Below are positions 43,832-50,469 of a DNA stretch of 50,469 nucleotides, piece after piece; position 1 is the first letter of the stretch; the number at the start of each line of letters is the position of its first letter. Under the pieces are notes generated by a model. It was not told where the DNA came from. It saw nothing but the letters and a program-made list of their open reading frames with translations, and did no database searches. A program made the translations under genes and the position numbers. This stretch comes from Catenulispora pinisilvae (GTDB taxonomy: Bacteria; Actinomycetota; Actinomycetes; Streptomycetales; Catenulisporaceae): positions 1 through 50,469 of the forward strand of contig NZ_JAAFZA010000058.1 in the NCBI RefSeq assembly GCF_015356865.1, written 5' to 3'.

Positions 43832-44902
43832 ATGAGGCGGGGCTACAGCCCGGTCGAGATGGCGACGGCCGCCGGGATCACCGCGGCCACGGCGTTCTTC
43901 ACCGCTGCCACTACGTGGCGCGGCCAATGGAACGTCGCGTCCGTGTCGACGGCGTCCCTGCTGTGGGTGTCGATCGCGGCGCTCGCGGTGCTGGCCGTGG
44001 TCGTGCGTCGGCCGGCCTACCGGCCCACGACCGCCGTCGACACCTGCGTGGGTCAGGAGTTCCCGGAGTTTCCGGCACGGCGCTACCTGCGTGCGGTGGA
44101 GGAGGCCAAGCAGCTGGTCCGGATCCAGGACGCGTGCATCGGCTTCCTGCTCGAACCCGAGCTGCGGGAGCGTGCCATGGTCGCGTTCCGGCGGCTGTTG
44201 CAGGACGCCGGCGGCCGGGTGGAGATCGTCCTCATGGAGCCGCAGGCCATCGAGGTCGGGTTGCGTGCCGAAGCGCTCACCGCGGCTTTTGAGAACCCGC
44301 AGGATTACGTGGAGCGGGTGAAGGCGAATCTCTGCCACCTCTACCAGTTCCGCAAGACCCTGACCGAGTCCGCCCGCTCCCGGTTCGAGGTGACGCTCGT
44401 GTCCTGGCTGCCGGGCGTGACCTGCTACCAGGCCGACGACGTCCTGCTGACGGCGGTGTTCCCGTTGTATCGCAGGTCTGACGACGCGCCACAGATCTGT
44501 GTGGCGGAGGATTCACCACCCGGCCACGTGGTCAGCGAGGCGTTCCGCTTCCTACGGGACCGGGTCGGGCACGGGTTCGAGGAGCGCATGCTGCTGGCGG
44601 TCGCGTCGGGCGACGTGGACCTCGATGCGGACGCGGGTGCCGGGAACGGGTGTCGGATGCGGTATGTCGGCCCGGACAGCGATGACCGCGTGTATGTGCT
44701 GGCCGGGGACTGCGCCATCGCCGACGGCGAGCGGGTCGTCGCCGACTTGCCCGACGACGACGGCGACTCGGTTCGGCGGCGCTACGAGGCCCGGGTGTTC
44801 GAGCGTTCCGAGCCGCGCTTCACCCGAGTGGCCGATGAGCTGGTGAGCAAGTACGGCGACGAGATCGCTGAGGAACGGGTCCTGGCGCTGCTGCCCGCTT
44901 GA
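43832..44902 (+). CDS. Two-TM membrane-anchored protein, unknown function (second of a pair)
   Basis: 356 residues from the ATG at 43832, GGGGGTGG upstream. Two N-terminal TM helices (MATAAGITAATAFFTAATTW and SLLWVSIAALAVLAVVV) are followed by a soluble domain: RYLRAVEEAKQLVRIQDACI, VEIVLMEPQAIEVGLRAEAL, RFEVTLVSWLPGVTCYQADD, CRMRYVGPDSDDRVYVLAGD. The soluble domain resembles the preceding protein and loosely the phospholipase-D-like sensor domains attached to some actinobacterial regulators, but no HKD motif is seen. It ends one base from the convergent Lrp gene. Confidence 0.68.
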   Translation: MRRGYSPVEMATAAGITAATAFFTAATTWRGQWNVASVSTASLLWVSIAALAVLAVVVRRPAYRPTTAVDTCVGQEFPEFPARRYLRAVEEAKQLVRIQDACIGFLLEPELRERAMVAFRRLLQDAGGRVEIVLMEPQAIEVGLRAEALTAAFENPQDYVERVKANLCHLYQFRKTLTESARSRFEVTLVSWLPGVTCYQADDVLLTAVFPLYRRSDDAPQICVAEDSPPGHVVSEAFRFLRDRVGHGFEERMLLAVASGDVDLDADAGAGNGCRMRYVGPDSDDRVYVLAGDCAIADGERVVADLPDDDGDSVRRRYEARVFERSEPRFTRVADELVSKYGDEIAEERVLALLPA

Positions 44903-44903
44903 C

Positions 44904-45431
44904 TCACTCGTCAGACTCACTTGTCCTGCTCTGGGGCTCCAGCACCAACTCCGGGTCGCCTGGCAGCGCCGGCAGGTGGTCCGTCTCGTCGAAGACCAGC
45001 AGGGTGCGGGTGGAGCGGACGCCGGGCATGTTCTGGATGTGCGCGAAGACCAGGTCCCGCAGCGTCTTGTTGGAGGCGCTGCGGACCAGCAGCAGGACGT
45101 CGAAGTCGCCGCTGACCAGCGCCACGTGCTCCACCCAGGGCAGCGCGGCCAGGCTGTCGCGGATCTGCCGCCAGCTGTTCTGCTCGACTTTCATGGTCAG
45201 GTAGGCCGAGGTGCTGAAACCGACCCGTTCGGGGTCGACCTGGATCGTGAAGCGGCGGATGACTCCGTCGTCGAGCAGGCGTTTCACCCGGGTGTAGACG
45301 TGCGCTCGGGAGACGTGGACGGCGGCGGCCAGGTCCCGCATGGACATCCGGCCGTCCTGCTGGAGCAGGTGGACGATTCGGCGGTCGGTGTCGTCCAGGG
45401 TGGACGGTTGGTTCGGGTTAGCGGCGCTCAT
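44904..45431 (-). CDS. bkdR: Lrp/AsnC-family regulator, probable bkd regulator
   Basis: 175 residues from the ATG at 45431. The HTH is LDDTDRRIVHLLQQDGRMSM with DLAAAVHVSRAHVYTRVKRLLDDGVI. The RAM ligand domain includes WVEHVALVSGDFDVLLLVRS and HIQNMPGVRSTRTLLVF. Divergent from bkdABC and 134 bases from bkdA, the same arrangement as BkdR in streptomycetes and pseudomonads, where a branched-chain amino acid or 2-oxoacid is sensed. The frame continues upstream to 45488, but that extension reads through the shared regulatory gap. Confidence 0.87.
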   Translation of the reverse strand: MSAANPNQPSTLDDTDRRIVHLLQQDGRMSMRDLAAAVHVSRAHVYTRVKRLLDDGVIRRFTIQVDPERVGFSTSAYLTMKVEQNSWRQIRDSLAALPWVEHVALVSGDFDVLLLVRSASNKTLRDLVFAHIQNMPGVRSTRTLLVFDETDHLPALPGDPELVLEPQSRTSESDE

Positions 45432-45498
45432 GCTTCCAATTGTCTCCGATCTTGGATGCTTACTGGTCAGGCGGTGTCTGCCGAACAAAGACTGTGCA

Positions 45499-45520
45499 CA
45501 TTGTCAGCAGAGCTGAAATG
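45499..45520. promoter_or_regulatory. Imperfect palindrome in bkdR/bkdA gap, possible operator
   Basis: CATTGTCAGC (45499-45508), spacer AGA, GCTGAAATG (45512-45520) forms two arms that pair except for one bulged base. It lies 46 bases before the bkdA GTG. It fits an Lrp/AsnC dimer site, but the protein bound is inferred. Confidence 0.45.
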
Positions 45521-45565
45521 CATCACACAGCCAAAGCACCTCCGACACGTGTCAATGGAGACGAC

Positions 45566-46750
45566 GTGACCGTTCTAGCCACGCCCGACAAGACCGGGTC
45601 GGGCTTTCCCCTGGGGTTCGACACGATCTTGGACCCCTCGCCCTTGCAGTACCTCGACGAGCACGGCGCGCTGTCCGGCGCGCTGCGTGACGATGCCCTT
45701 GAGCTGGAGCCGAAGGAACTGCTGGCGACCTGGCGGGCCATGGTGATCGGCCGCCGCTTCGACGTGCAGGCCACCACGATGGTCCGGCAGGGCCGGTTGG
45801 CCGTCTACCCCTCCTCGTTCGGCCAGGAGGCGTGCGAGATCGGCGCGATCCTGGCGCTGCGGCCCACCGACTGGTTCTTCCCGACCTATCGCGACTGCGT
45901 GTCGATGGTGACCCGCGGCATCGACCCGGTGCAGACGCTGACCCTGCTGCGCGGCGACTGGCACTGCGGCTACGACCCGCAGCAGTGGCGCACCGCCCCG
46001 CAGACCACGCCGCTGGCCACCCAGGGCCCGCACGCCGCCGGGCTCGCGCTGGCCGCCAAGCTGGCCGGGGACGACACCGTGGCGCTGGCGTTCTGCGGCG
46101 ACGGCGGGACCTCGGAGGGTGACTTCCACGAGGCGCTGAACTTCGCCGCGGTCTATCAGGCCCCTGCCATCTTCTTCGTCCAGAACAACCAGTACGCGAT
46201 CTCGGTGCCGCTGGCCAAGCAGACGCACGCCGCCGCGCTCGCGCACAAGGCCGTCGGCTACGGCATGGCCGGCGTGCGGGTGGACGGCAACGACGTGATC
46301 GCGGTGCGGCACGTGGTCGCCGAGGCCGCCGAGCGGGCCCGGCGCGGCCAGGGGCCGACGCTGATCGAGGCCGTGACCTACCGGATGCAGGCGCATACCA
46401 ACGCCGACGACGCCAGCCGGTACCGGGACGAATCAGAGGTCGAGTACTGGAAGGTGCGCGACCCGCTGGCCCGGCTGGAGACGTACCTGCGGGCCGCGGG
46501 CCTGCTGACCGACGAGGCGGTGGCCGAGGCGAATCAGGCCGCTGAGGACCTGGCGGCCGAGATGCGGGCCCGGCTCGGCGAGGAGCCGGAGGTGGACCAC
46601 CGCGAGCTGTTCGCGCACGTCTACGCCGAGCCCACGCCGCAGCTGCTGGAGCAGGCCGCCGCGTTGCAGGCCGAGCTCGACGCCGAGCAGCTCGATGCCG
46701 ACCAGGTCGACTCTGCGCAGAGCGACGCCGAGAGCGAGGCCGGCCGATGA
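45566..46750 (+). CDS. bkdA: Branched-chain 2-oxoacid dehydrogenase E1 alpha subunit
   Basis: 394 residues from the GTG at 45566 (GGAG five bases upstream); ATG at 45518 is possible but overlaps the palindrome. Thiamine-diphosphate-dependent decarboxylation of branched 2-oxoacids. Motif: GDGGTSEGDFHEALNFAAVYQAP-type Mg-ThDP site (GDG then N), the phosphorylation-loop region YRMQAHTNADDASRYRD, FFPTYRDCVSMVTRGI near the active site. The last 25 residues are an acidic Gln/Asp/Glu-rich tail. ATGA overlap with bkdB. Confidence 0.94.
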   Translation: MTVLATPDKTGSGFPLGFDTILDPSPLQYLDEHGALSGALRDDALELEPKELLATWRAMVIGRRFDVQATTMVRQGRLAVYPSSFGQEACEIGAILALRPTDWFFPTYRDCVSMVTRGIDPVQTLTLLRGDWHCGYDPQQWRTAPQTTPLATQGPHAAGLALAAKLAGDDTVALAFCGDGGTSEGDFHEALNFAAVYQAPAIFFVQNNQYAISVPLAKQTHAAALAHKAVGYGMAGVRVDGNDVIAVRHVVAEAAERARRGQGPTLIEAVTYRMQAHTNADDASRYRDESEVEYWKVRDPLARLETYLRAAGLLTDEAVAEANQAAEDLAAEMRARLGEEPEVDHRELFAHVYAEPTPQLLEQAAALQAELDAEQLDADQVDSAQSDAESEAGR

Positions 46751-47805
46751 CCGCGACCCTGGACGGTGCGACCAACACCGCGATCCCCCTGGCCAAGGCC
46801 CTGAACCAGGCGCTGCGCGACGCGATGGGCGCCGACGAGCGGGTGGTCGTCTTCGGCGAGGACGTCGGCGTGCTCGGCGGCGTGTTCCGCGTCACCGACG
46901 GCCTGACCCGCGAGTTCGGCGAGAACCGCTGCTTCGACACGCCGTTGGCCGAGGCGGGCATCATGGGCACCGCGATCGGCATGGCGATGTACGGCTTCCG
47001 GCCGGTGGTCGAGATGCAGTTCGACGCCTTCTCCTACCCGGCTTTGGAGCAGATTTTCTCGCACCTGGCGAAGATGCGGAACCGGACCCGCGGACAGCTG
47101 CCGCTGCCGGTGGTCGTGCGGGTGCCTTACGGCGGCGGGATCGGCGGCGTGGAGCACCACTCGGATTCCTCCGAGGGCTACTTCGTCGCCACGCCCGGCC
47201 TGCATGTGGTGACGCCGGCGACGGTGTCGGACGCGTACACGCTGCTGCGCGCGGCGATCGAGTCCGACGACCCGGTGATCTTCATGGAGCCCAAGCGGCT
47301 GTACTGGTCGAAGGACACGATCGACGCGCTGGCCGCGAGCGGGTCGGCGGCCGGGTCGGGGACCGGTCCGGTCACCGGGCAGGCGACCGGGCAGCGGATC
47401 GGGCAGGCGGCGGTACGGCGTCAGGGTACTGATGCCACGCTGATCGCCTACGGCCCGACGGTGCAGACCGCCTTGGAAGCGGCCGAGGCCGGCGCCGCCG
47501 AGGGATACGACCTGGAGGTCGTCGACCTGCGCTCGCTCGTGCCGTTCGACGACGCGACCGTCACCGCCTCGGTCCGCAAGACCGGGCGCGCGGTGGTGAT
47601 CCACGAGGCCGTCGGCTTCGGCGGGACCGGCGCGGAGATCGCCGCACGGGTCTCGGAGCGGTGCTTCCACTGGCTGCAGGCCCCGGTGCGCCGGGTGACC
47701 GGCTTCGACATCCCGTACCCGCCGCCGAAGCTGGAGCGGCACCACCTGCCGTCGGTGGACCGGATCCTGGACGCGGTGGCGTCCTTGCAGTGGGAGGACC
47801 GGTGA
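46747..47805 (+). CDS. bkdB: Branched-chain 2-oxoacid dehydrogenase E1 beta subunit
   Basis: 352 residues. E1-beta signatures: VVVFGEDVGVLGGVFRVTDGL, CFDTPLAEAGIMGTAIGMAMYG, PVVEMQFDAFSYPALEQIFSHL, LPLPVVVRVPYGGGIGGVEHHSD, then the C-terminal TLIAYGPTVQTALEAAE and VVIHEAVGFGGTGAEIAARV. Usual E1-beta length is about 325; the extra residues are a Gly/Ala/Gln-rich loop (about 196-221) made by 12-bp repeats, placed between the two halves. It forms the E1 heterotetramer with BkdA. Stop overlaps the bkdC GTG. Confidence 0.94.
   Translation: MTATLDGATNTAIPLAKALNQALRDAMGADERVVVFGEDVGVLGGVFRVTDGLTREFGENRCFDTPLAEAGIMGTAIGMAMYGFRPVVEMQFDAFSYPALEQIFSHLAKMRNRTRGQLPLPVVVRVPYGGGIGGVEHHSDSSEGYFVATPGLHVVTPATVSDAYTLLRAAIESDDPVIFMEPKRLYWSKDTIDALAASGSAAGSGTGPVTGQATGQRIGQAAVRRQGTDATLIAYGPTVQTALEAAEAGAAEGYDLEVVDLRSLVPFDDATVTASVRKTGRAVVIHEAVGFGGTGAEIAARVSERCFHWLQAPVRRVTGFDIPYPPPKLERHHLPSVDRILDAVASLQWEDR
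47374..47409 (+). repeat. 12-bp tandem repeat in bkdB
   Basis: Units 47374-47385, 47386-47397 and 47398-47409, consensus ACCGGGCAGGCG, encode TGQATGQRIGQA in a loop of E1 beta that most homologues lack. Frame kept. Confidence 0.85.
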
Positions 47806-49325
47806 GCACTCGCGAGTTCCTGCTGCCGGACCTCGGCGAGGGGCTGACCGAGGCCGAGATCATCGCCTGGCATGTGACGGTCGGCGAGCACGTCGGCGTC
47901 GATCAGGTGGTGTGCGAGGTCGAGACGGCGAAGGCCTCGGTGGAGGTGCCGTGCCCGTACGCCGGCGAGGTCGTTGAACTGTACGGGGCGGTCGGGGACG
48001 TCATCGACGTCGGGAAGCCGCTGATCAGCATCGCCACGACTGCTAATAACGGGCCCGAAAAGCTGGGCGCGGCGCCGGAGGAGCCCGCCGATCGGGCGCG
48101 GCTCGATGCCGAGGCGCGCAACGATGCGGCGAAGGCTGGGTCTGCGAAGTCGGGGTCTGGGAAGTCCGGGTCTGCGAAGTCTGGCGCCACGAAGTCCGGG
48201 GCGGTGCTGGTCGGCTACGGGACCAGCGAGAGCACCGGGGTCCGGCGGCGGCGCGTGGTGAGCGGGTTCGGCGGGCACGCGGCCGCACCGCCGCGCGTGC
48301 ATGTCGCGCCGGTCGTGGTTCCCGCGGCCCCCACCAACGGGACTGCTCCCAATCGCGCCGGTGCTACTCCAGTTGCTGAGCCTGAGCCGGAGCCGACTGG
48401 ACGCAAGAACGGCGGCCGGATCGCTGTCGTGTCGCCGCTGGTGCGCCGGCTCGCCAAGGAGGGCGGGCTCGACCTGACTTCCGTGCGCGGGTCCGGGCCC
48501 GAGGGCCTGATCATGCGTCGGGATGTCGAGGCGGCTCTTGCTGCTCCGGCTGTTGCGCCTGTCGTTGCTCTGGCTTCTGCCACTTCTGCCACTTCTGCCG
48601 TTTCCGCCACCGGTATCGCCGAGCGCGAGCGCGTTCCCTTGCGGGGTCTGCGCAAGACGGTCGCCGACAAGCTGTCCCGCTCCCGTCGCGAGATCCCCGA
48701 CGCGACGACGTGGGTCGATGTCGACGCGACCGGCCTGATGGAGCTGCGCGCGGCGCTGAACCGCGACGCGTCACAGCGGAAGATCAGCCTGCTGGCGGTG
48801 CTGGCGCGGATCTGTGTCGCGGGCCTGGCCCGCTACCCGGAGCTGAACGCGACGGTCGACGTCGAGCGTCAGGAGATCGTCCGCTACGCCGACGTGAACC
48901 TGGGCTTCGCCGCCCAGACCGACCGCGGCCTGGTCGTGCCGGTGGTGCACGGCGCCGACCGGATGTCGACCGAGGAGCTGGCGGCCGAGTTCGAGCGGCT
49001 GACGACGGCGGCGCGCTCCGGCTCGCTGCCGGTGGCGGACCTGACCGGTTCGACCTTCACGCTGAACAACTACGGCGTCTACGGCGTCGACGGCTCCACC
49101 CCGATCCTGAACCACCCCGAGGCCGCGATGCTCGGCGTGGGGCGGATCGTGAAGAAGCCGTGGGTGGTGTCCGGCGCGGGCGGCGACGAGCTGGCCATCC
49201 GGCTCGTGACGCAGCTGTCGTTCACCTTCGACCACCGGGTGTGCGACGGCGGCGTGGCCGGCGGTTTCCTGCGATACGTCGCGGACTTGGTCGAGGAGCC
49301 CGCGCGGTTGTTGCGGGGGCTGTAG
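47802..49325 (+). CDS. bkdC: Branched-chain 2-oxoacid dehydrogenase E2 (dihydrolipoyl acyltransferase)
   Basis: 507 residues, GTG start overlapping bkdB. Domains in order: one lipoyl domain with the lipoylated K44 in EVETAKASVEVP; a linker with KSGS-type repeats (about 112-135) and Ala/Pro/Thr runs; an E3/E1-binding domain (VVSPLVRRLAKEGGLDL, GSGPEGLIMRRDVEAAL); a second Ala/Thr linker; and the catalytic domain beginning LRGLRKTVADKLSRSRREIP and ending with FTFDHRVCDGGVAGGFLRYV (catalytic H in HRVxDG). No E3 (lpd) gene follows, so the complex uses one encoded elsewhere. Confidence 0.95.
   Translation: MSTREFLLPDLGEGLTEAEIIAWHVTVGEHVGVDQVVCEVETAKASVEVPCPYAGEVVELYGAVGDVIDVGKPLISIATTANNGPEKLGAAPEEPADRARLDAEARNDAAKAGSAKSGSGKSGSAKSGATKSGAVLVGYGTSESTGVRRRRVVSGFGGHAAAPPRVHVAPVVVPAAPTNGTAPNRAGATPVAEPEPEPTGRKNGGRIAVVSPLVRRLAKEGGLDLTSVRGSGPEGLIMRRDVEAALAAPAVAPVVALASATSATSAVSATGIAERERVPLRGLRKTVADKLSRSRREIPDATTWVDVDATGLMELRAALNRDASQRKISLLAVLARICVAGLARYPELNATVDVERQEIVRYADVNLGFAAQTDRGLVVPVVHGADRMSTEELAAEFERLTTAARSGSLPVADLTGSTFTLNNYGVYGVDGSTPILNHPEAAMLGVGRIVKKPWVVSGAGGDELAIRLVTQLSFTFDHRVCDGGVAGGFLRYVADLVEEPARLLRGL
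48141..48200 (+). repeat. 15-bp tandem repeat, four units, in the bkdC linker
   Basis: Units 48141-48155, 48156-48170, 48171-48185 and 48186-48200, consensus TCTGCGAAGTCCGGG, encode SAKSG-type repeats. A 9-bp repeat (ACTTCTGCC-like, about 48580-48606) occurs in the second linker. Confidence 0.88.
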
Positions 49326-49331
49326 CGCCAG

Positions 49332-49363
49332 TGGGGCCTGACAGGGAGCTCTGTCAGGCCCCA
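49332..49363. terminator. Bidirectional terminator between bkdC and serine hydrolase
   Basis: A perfect 13-bp stem, TGGGGCCTGACAG (49332-49344) with its complement at 49351-49363, 6-base loop. It fills the gap between two convergent genes. Confidence 0.88.
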
Positions 49364-49371
49364 TATTCACA

Positions 49372-50469
49372 TCAGGACGTGAACGCCGCAGCGGCCAGCC
49401 GGTTCGCGTTCTCCAGCCCGGCCTCGGCCGCGAGGTCGGTGACGCCGGTCGAGACGATGCCGACGTGCCGCAGGTCGCGGGTGGCGAACATGGCGGTGAA
49501 GTAGCCCATGTCCTCGCCGGTCTTGCCCCACAGCACGGTGCCGTCGGGCAGGGTGTCGGTCCCGATTCCCAGGCCCAGGCAGGCCTTGCCCTTCTCCGGG
49601 CCGGTTTGGCAGTTCCCTGTGTCGCCGGTGTAGGGGAGCAGGTCTCCCCGGGTGTCGCGGGGGAGCGTGAACATCTGCGCCAGCTGTGCGGGCGGCAGGA
49701 GACGGCCCTGGAACAGCGCCGTGATGAAGCGGTCGAGGTCGCCGGTGGTGGAGATCATGCTCGACGGGTCGCCGCCCTGCGCGCTGACGTCCGTGACAGT
49801 GCCCTGACTCCCGGTGAGGTAGCCGTGCATGTAGGGCGAGGGCATCCGCGGCGCGCCCTGCGGCACGAAGGTGCCGGTCAGGTGCAGCGGGCGCACGATG
49901 CGCGCGTTGACCTCGTCGCTGAAGGAACGCCCGGTGACGTGCTCGATCAGCAGCCCGATGATGCGGTAGTTCAGCGAGTTGTAGTTCTGTGCGGTGCCCG
50001 GCGCGAAGACCGGCCCGGGCCACGCCTGCCCGGCGGGGCGCAGCGTCGAATCGATGATCTGCTCGAAGTCGTGGTACCCGAAACGCCCCGCGATCATCTG
50101 GTCGGTGCTCAGATCCGGGCCGCCGGCGCCGATCTGCGGCAGCCCGCTGGTCATGTTGAGCAGCTGGCGCAAGCTGATCGGCTGGAACGCGGCCGGCAGC
50201 AGCCCGGGCAGGTAGTGCTGCACGCTCTGGTCCAGATCCACACGCCGCTCAGCGGCCAGTTGCAGCAGCACGACGGCCGAGAACGTCTTGCTGATGCTGC
50301 CGATGCGGAAGTGCGCATCGGCCGAGACCGGCTGCCCGGTCTGCGCGTCGCCGGAGGTGCCACGCCAGGTCTGGCCCTCGCTCTGCACGAACGCCACCGC
50401 GCTAGCCGCTGCCTCGCCAGGACGCTCGGCGATGGCTTGCTGGAGCGCGGCGGGGTTGAGGGGTGGGGC
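49372..50469 (-). CDS. Serine hydrolase of the beta-lactamase/DD-peptidase family, 5' end outside window
   Basis: At least 365 residues; the frame is open to the window edge (start of the visible part APPLNPAALQQAIAERPG), so the true start and any signal peptide are missing. The SxxK nucleophile motif is in FRIGSISKTFSAVVLLQLA. The region QNYNSLNYRIIGLLIEHVTG is where Y-x-N is expected; here it reads Y-N-S. The third motif KTG is in LWGKTGEDMGYFTAMF. The family includes DD-carboxypeptidases and esterases (Streptomyces R61-like). Probably secreted, but not provable here. Confidence 0.88.
   Translation of the reverse strand, partial: APPLNPAALQQAIAERPGEAAASAVAFVQSEGQTWRGTSGDAQTGQPVSADAHFRIGSISKTFSAVVLLQLAAERRVDLDQSVQHYLPGLLPAAFQPISLRQLLNMTSGLPQIGAGGPDLSTDQMIAGRFGYHDFEQIIDSTLRPAGQAWPGPVFAPGTAQNYNSLNYRIIGLLIEHVTGRSFSDEVNARIVRPLHLTGTFVPQGAPRMPSPYMHGYLTGSQGTVTDVSAQGGDPSSMISTTGDLDRFITALFQGRLLPPAQLAQMFTLPRDTRGDLLPYTGDTGNCQTGPEKGKACLGLGIGTDTLPDGTVLWGKTGEDMGYFTAMFATRDLRHVGIVSTGVTDLAAEAGLENANRLAAAAFTS

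Overview
The window is about 50 kb of very GC-rich DNA from a soil actinomycete, probably a Streptomyces or Catenulispora relative. The signs are third-position G/C bias, many GTG starts, GTGA/ATGA overlaps between genes, a bifunctional geosmin synthase, an NnaR-type HemD/winged-helix regulator, a PaaN/PaaHJK phenylacetate cluster and a Bkd cluster beside an Lrp/AsnC gene. I see no rRNA, tRNA, CRISPR array or prophage. Both ends cut through genes: geosmin synthase on the left and a serine hydrolase on the right.

Left part (1-16.7 kb). The geosmin synthase gene reads leftward. Divergent from it is a four-gene cassette (2369-5767) with an ESAT-6-like protein, a 456-residue WXG100 protein and two unknown proteins. 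A decayed cysteine-pair gene follows. Next come phosphoketolase (xfp) and, divergently, pta-ackA, which together turn sugar phosphates into acetyl phosphate, acetyl-CoA, acetate and ATP. Downstream lie two translationally coupled, apparently paralogous helical-repeat proteins of unknown function and a methyltransferase.

Middle (16.7-34.3 kb). An RlaP-like nucleotidyltransferase has an IS110-family element just upstream of its start codon. Then come a secreted beta-propeller-like protein, a GNAT acetyltransferase, a chloramphenicol-phosphotransferase-like kinase, a crotonase and an HTH protein. The phenylacetate block follows: paaN divergent from paaH-paaJ-paaK-paaR, with a TetR-type palindrome between them. 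The ring-epoxidase genes paaABCDE are absent. A VOC protein, a small conserved protein and an APH(3')-like kinase follow.

Right part (33-50.4 kb). This holds a nitrate assimilation cluster: nnaR divergent from nasA, an FAD oxidoreductase, nirB, nirD and a NarK transporter, closed by a strong terminator. A 28-bp inverted repeat lies in the nnaR-nasA gap. Two related two-TM membrane proteins of unknown function come next, then an Lrp/AsnC regulator divergent from bkdABC (branched-chain 2-oxoacid dehydrogenase).

The most unusual feature of the window is the number of short tandem repeats. At least fourteen separate arrays with units of 6-22 bp sit in protein linkers, protein tails and gene gaps. 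Nearly all coding arrays have periods divisible by three, and several non-coding arrays have 16-, 18- or 22-bp units. No single gene block can be shown to be a new defence or metabolic system from sequence alone. The best candidates for undescribed systems are the helical-repeat pair (12229-15848) and the two-TM pair (42662-44902).
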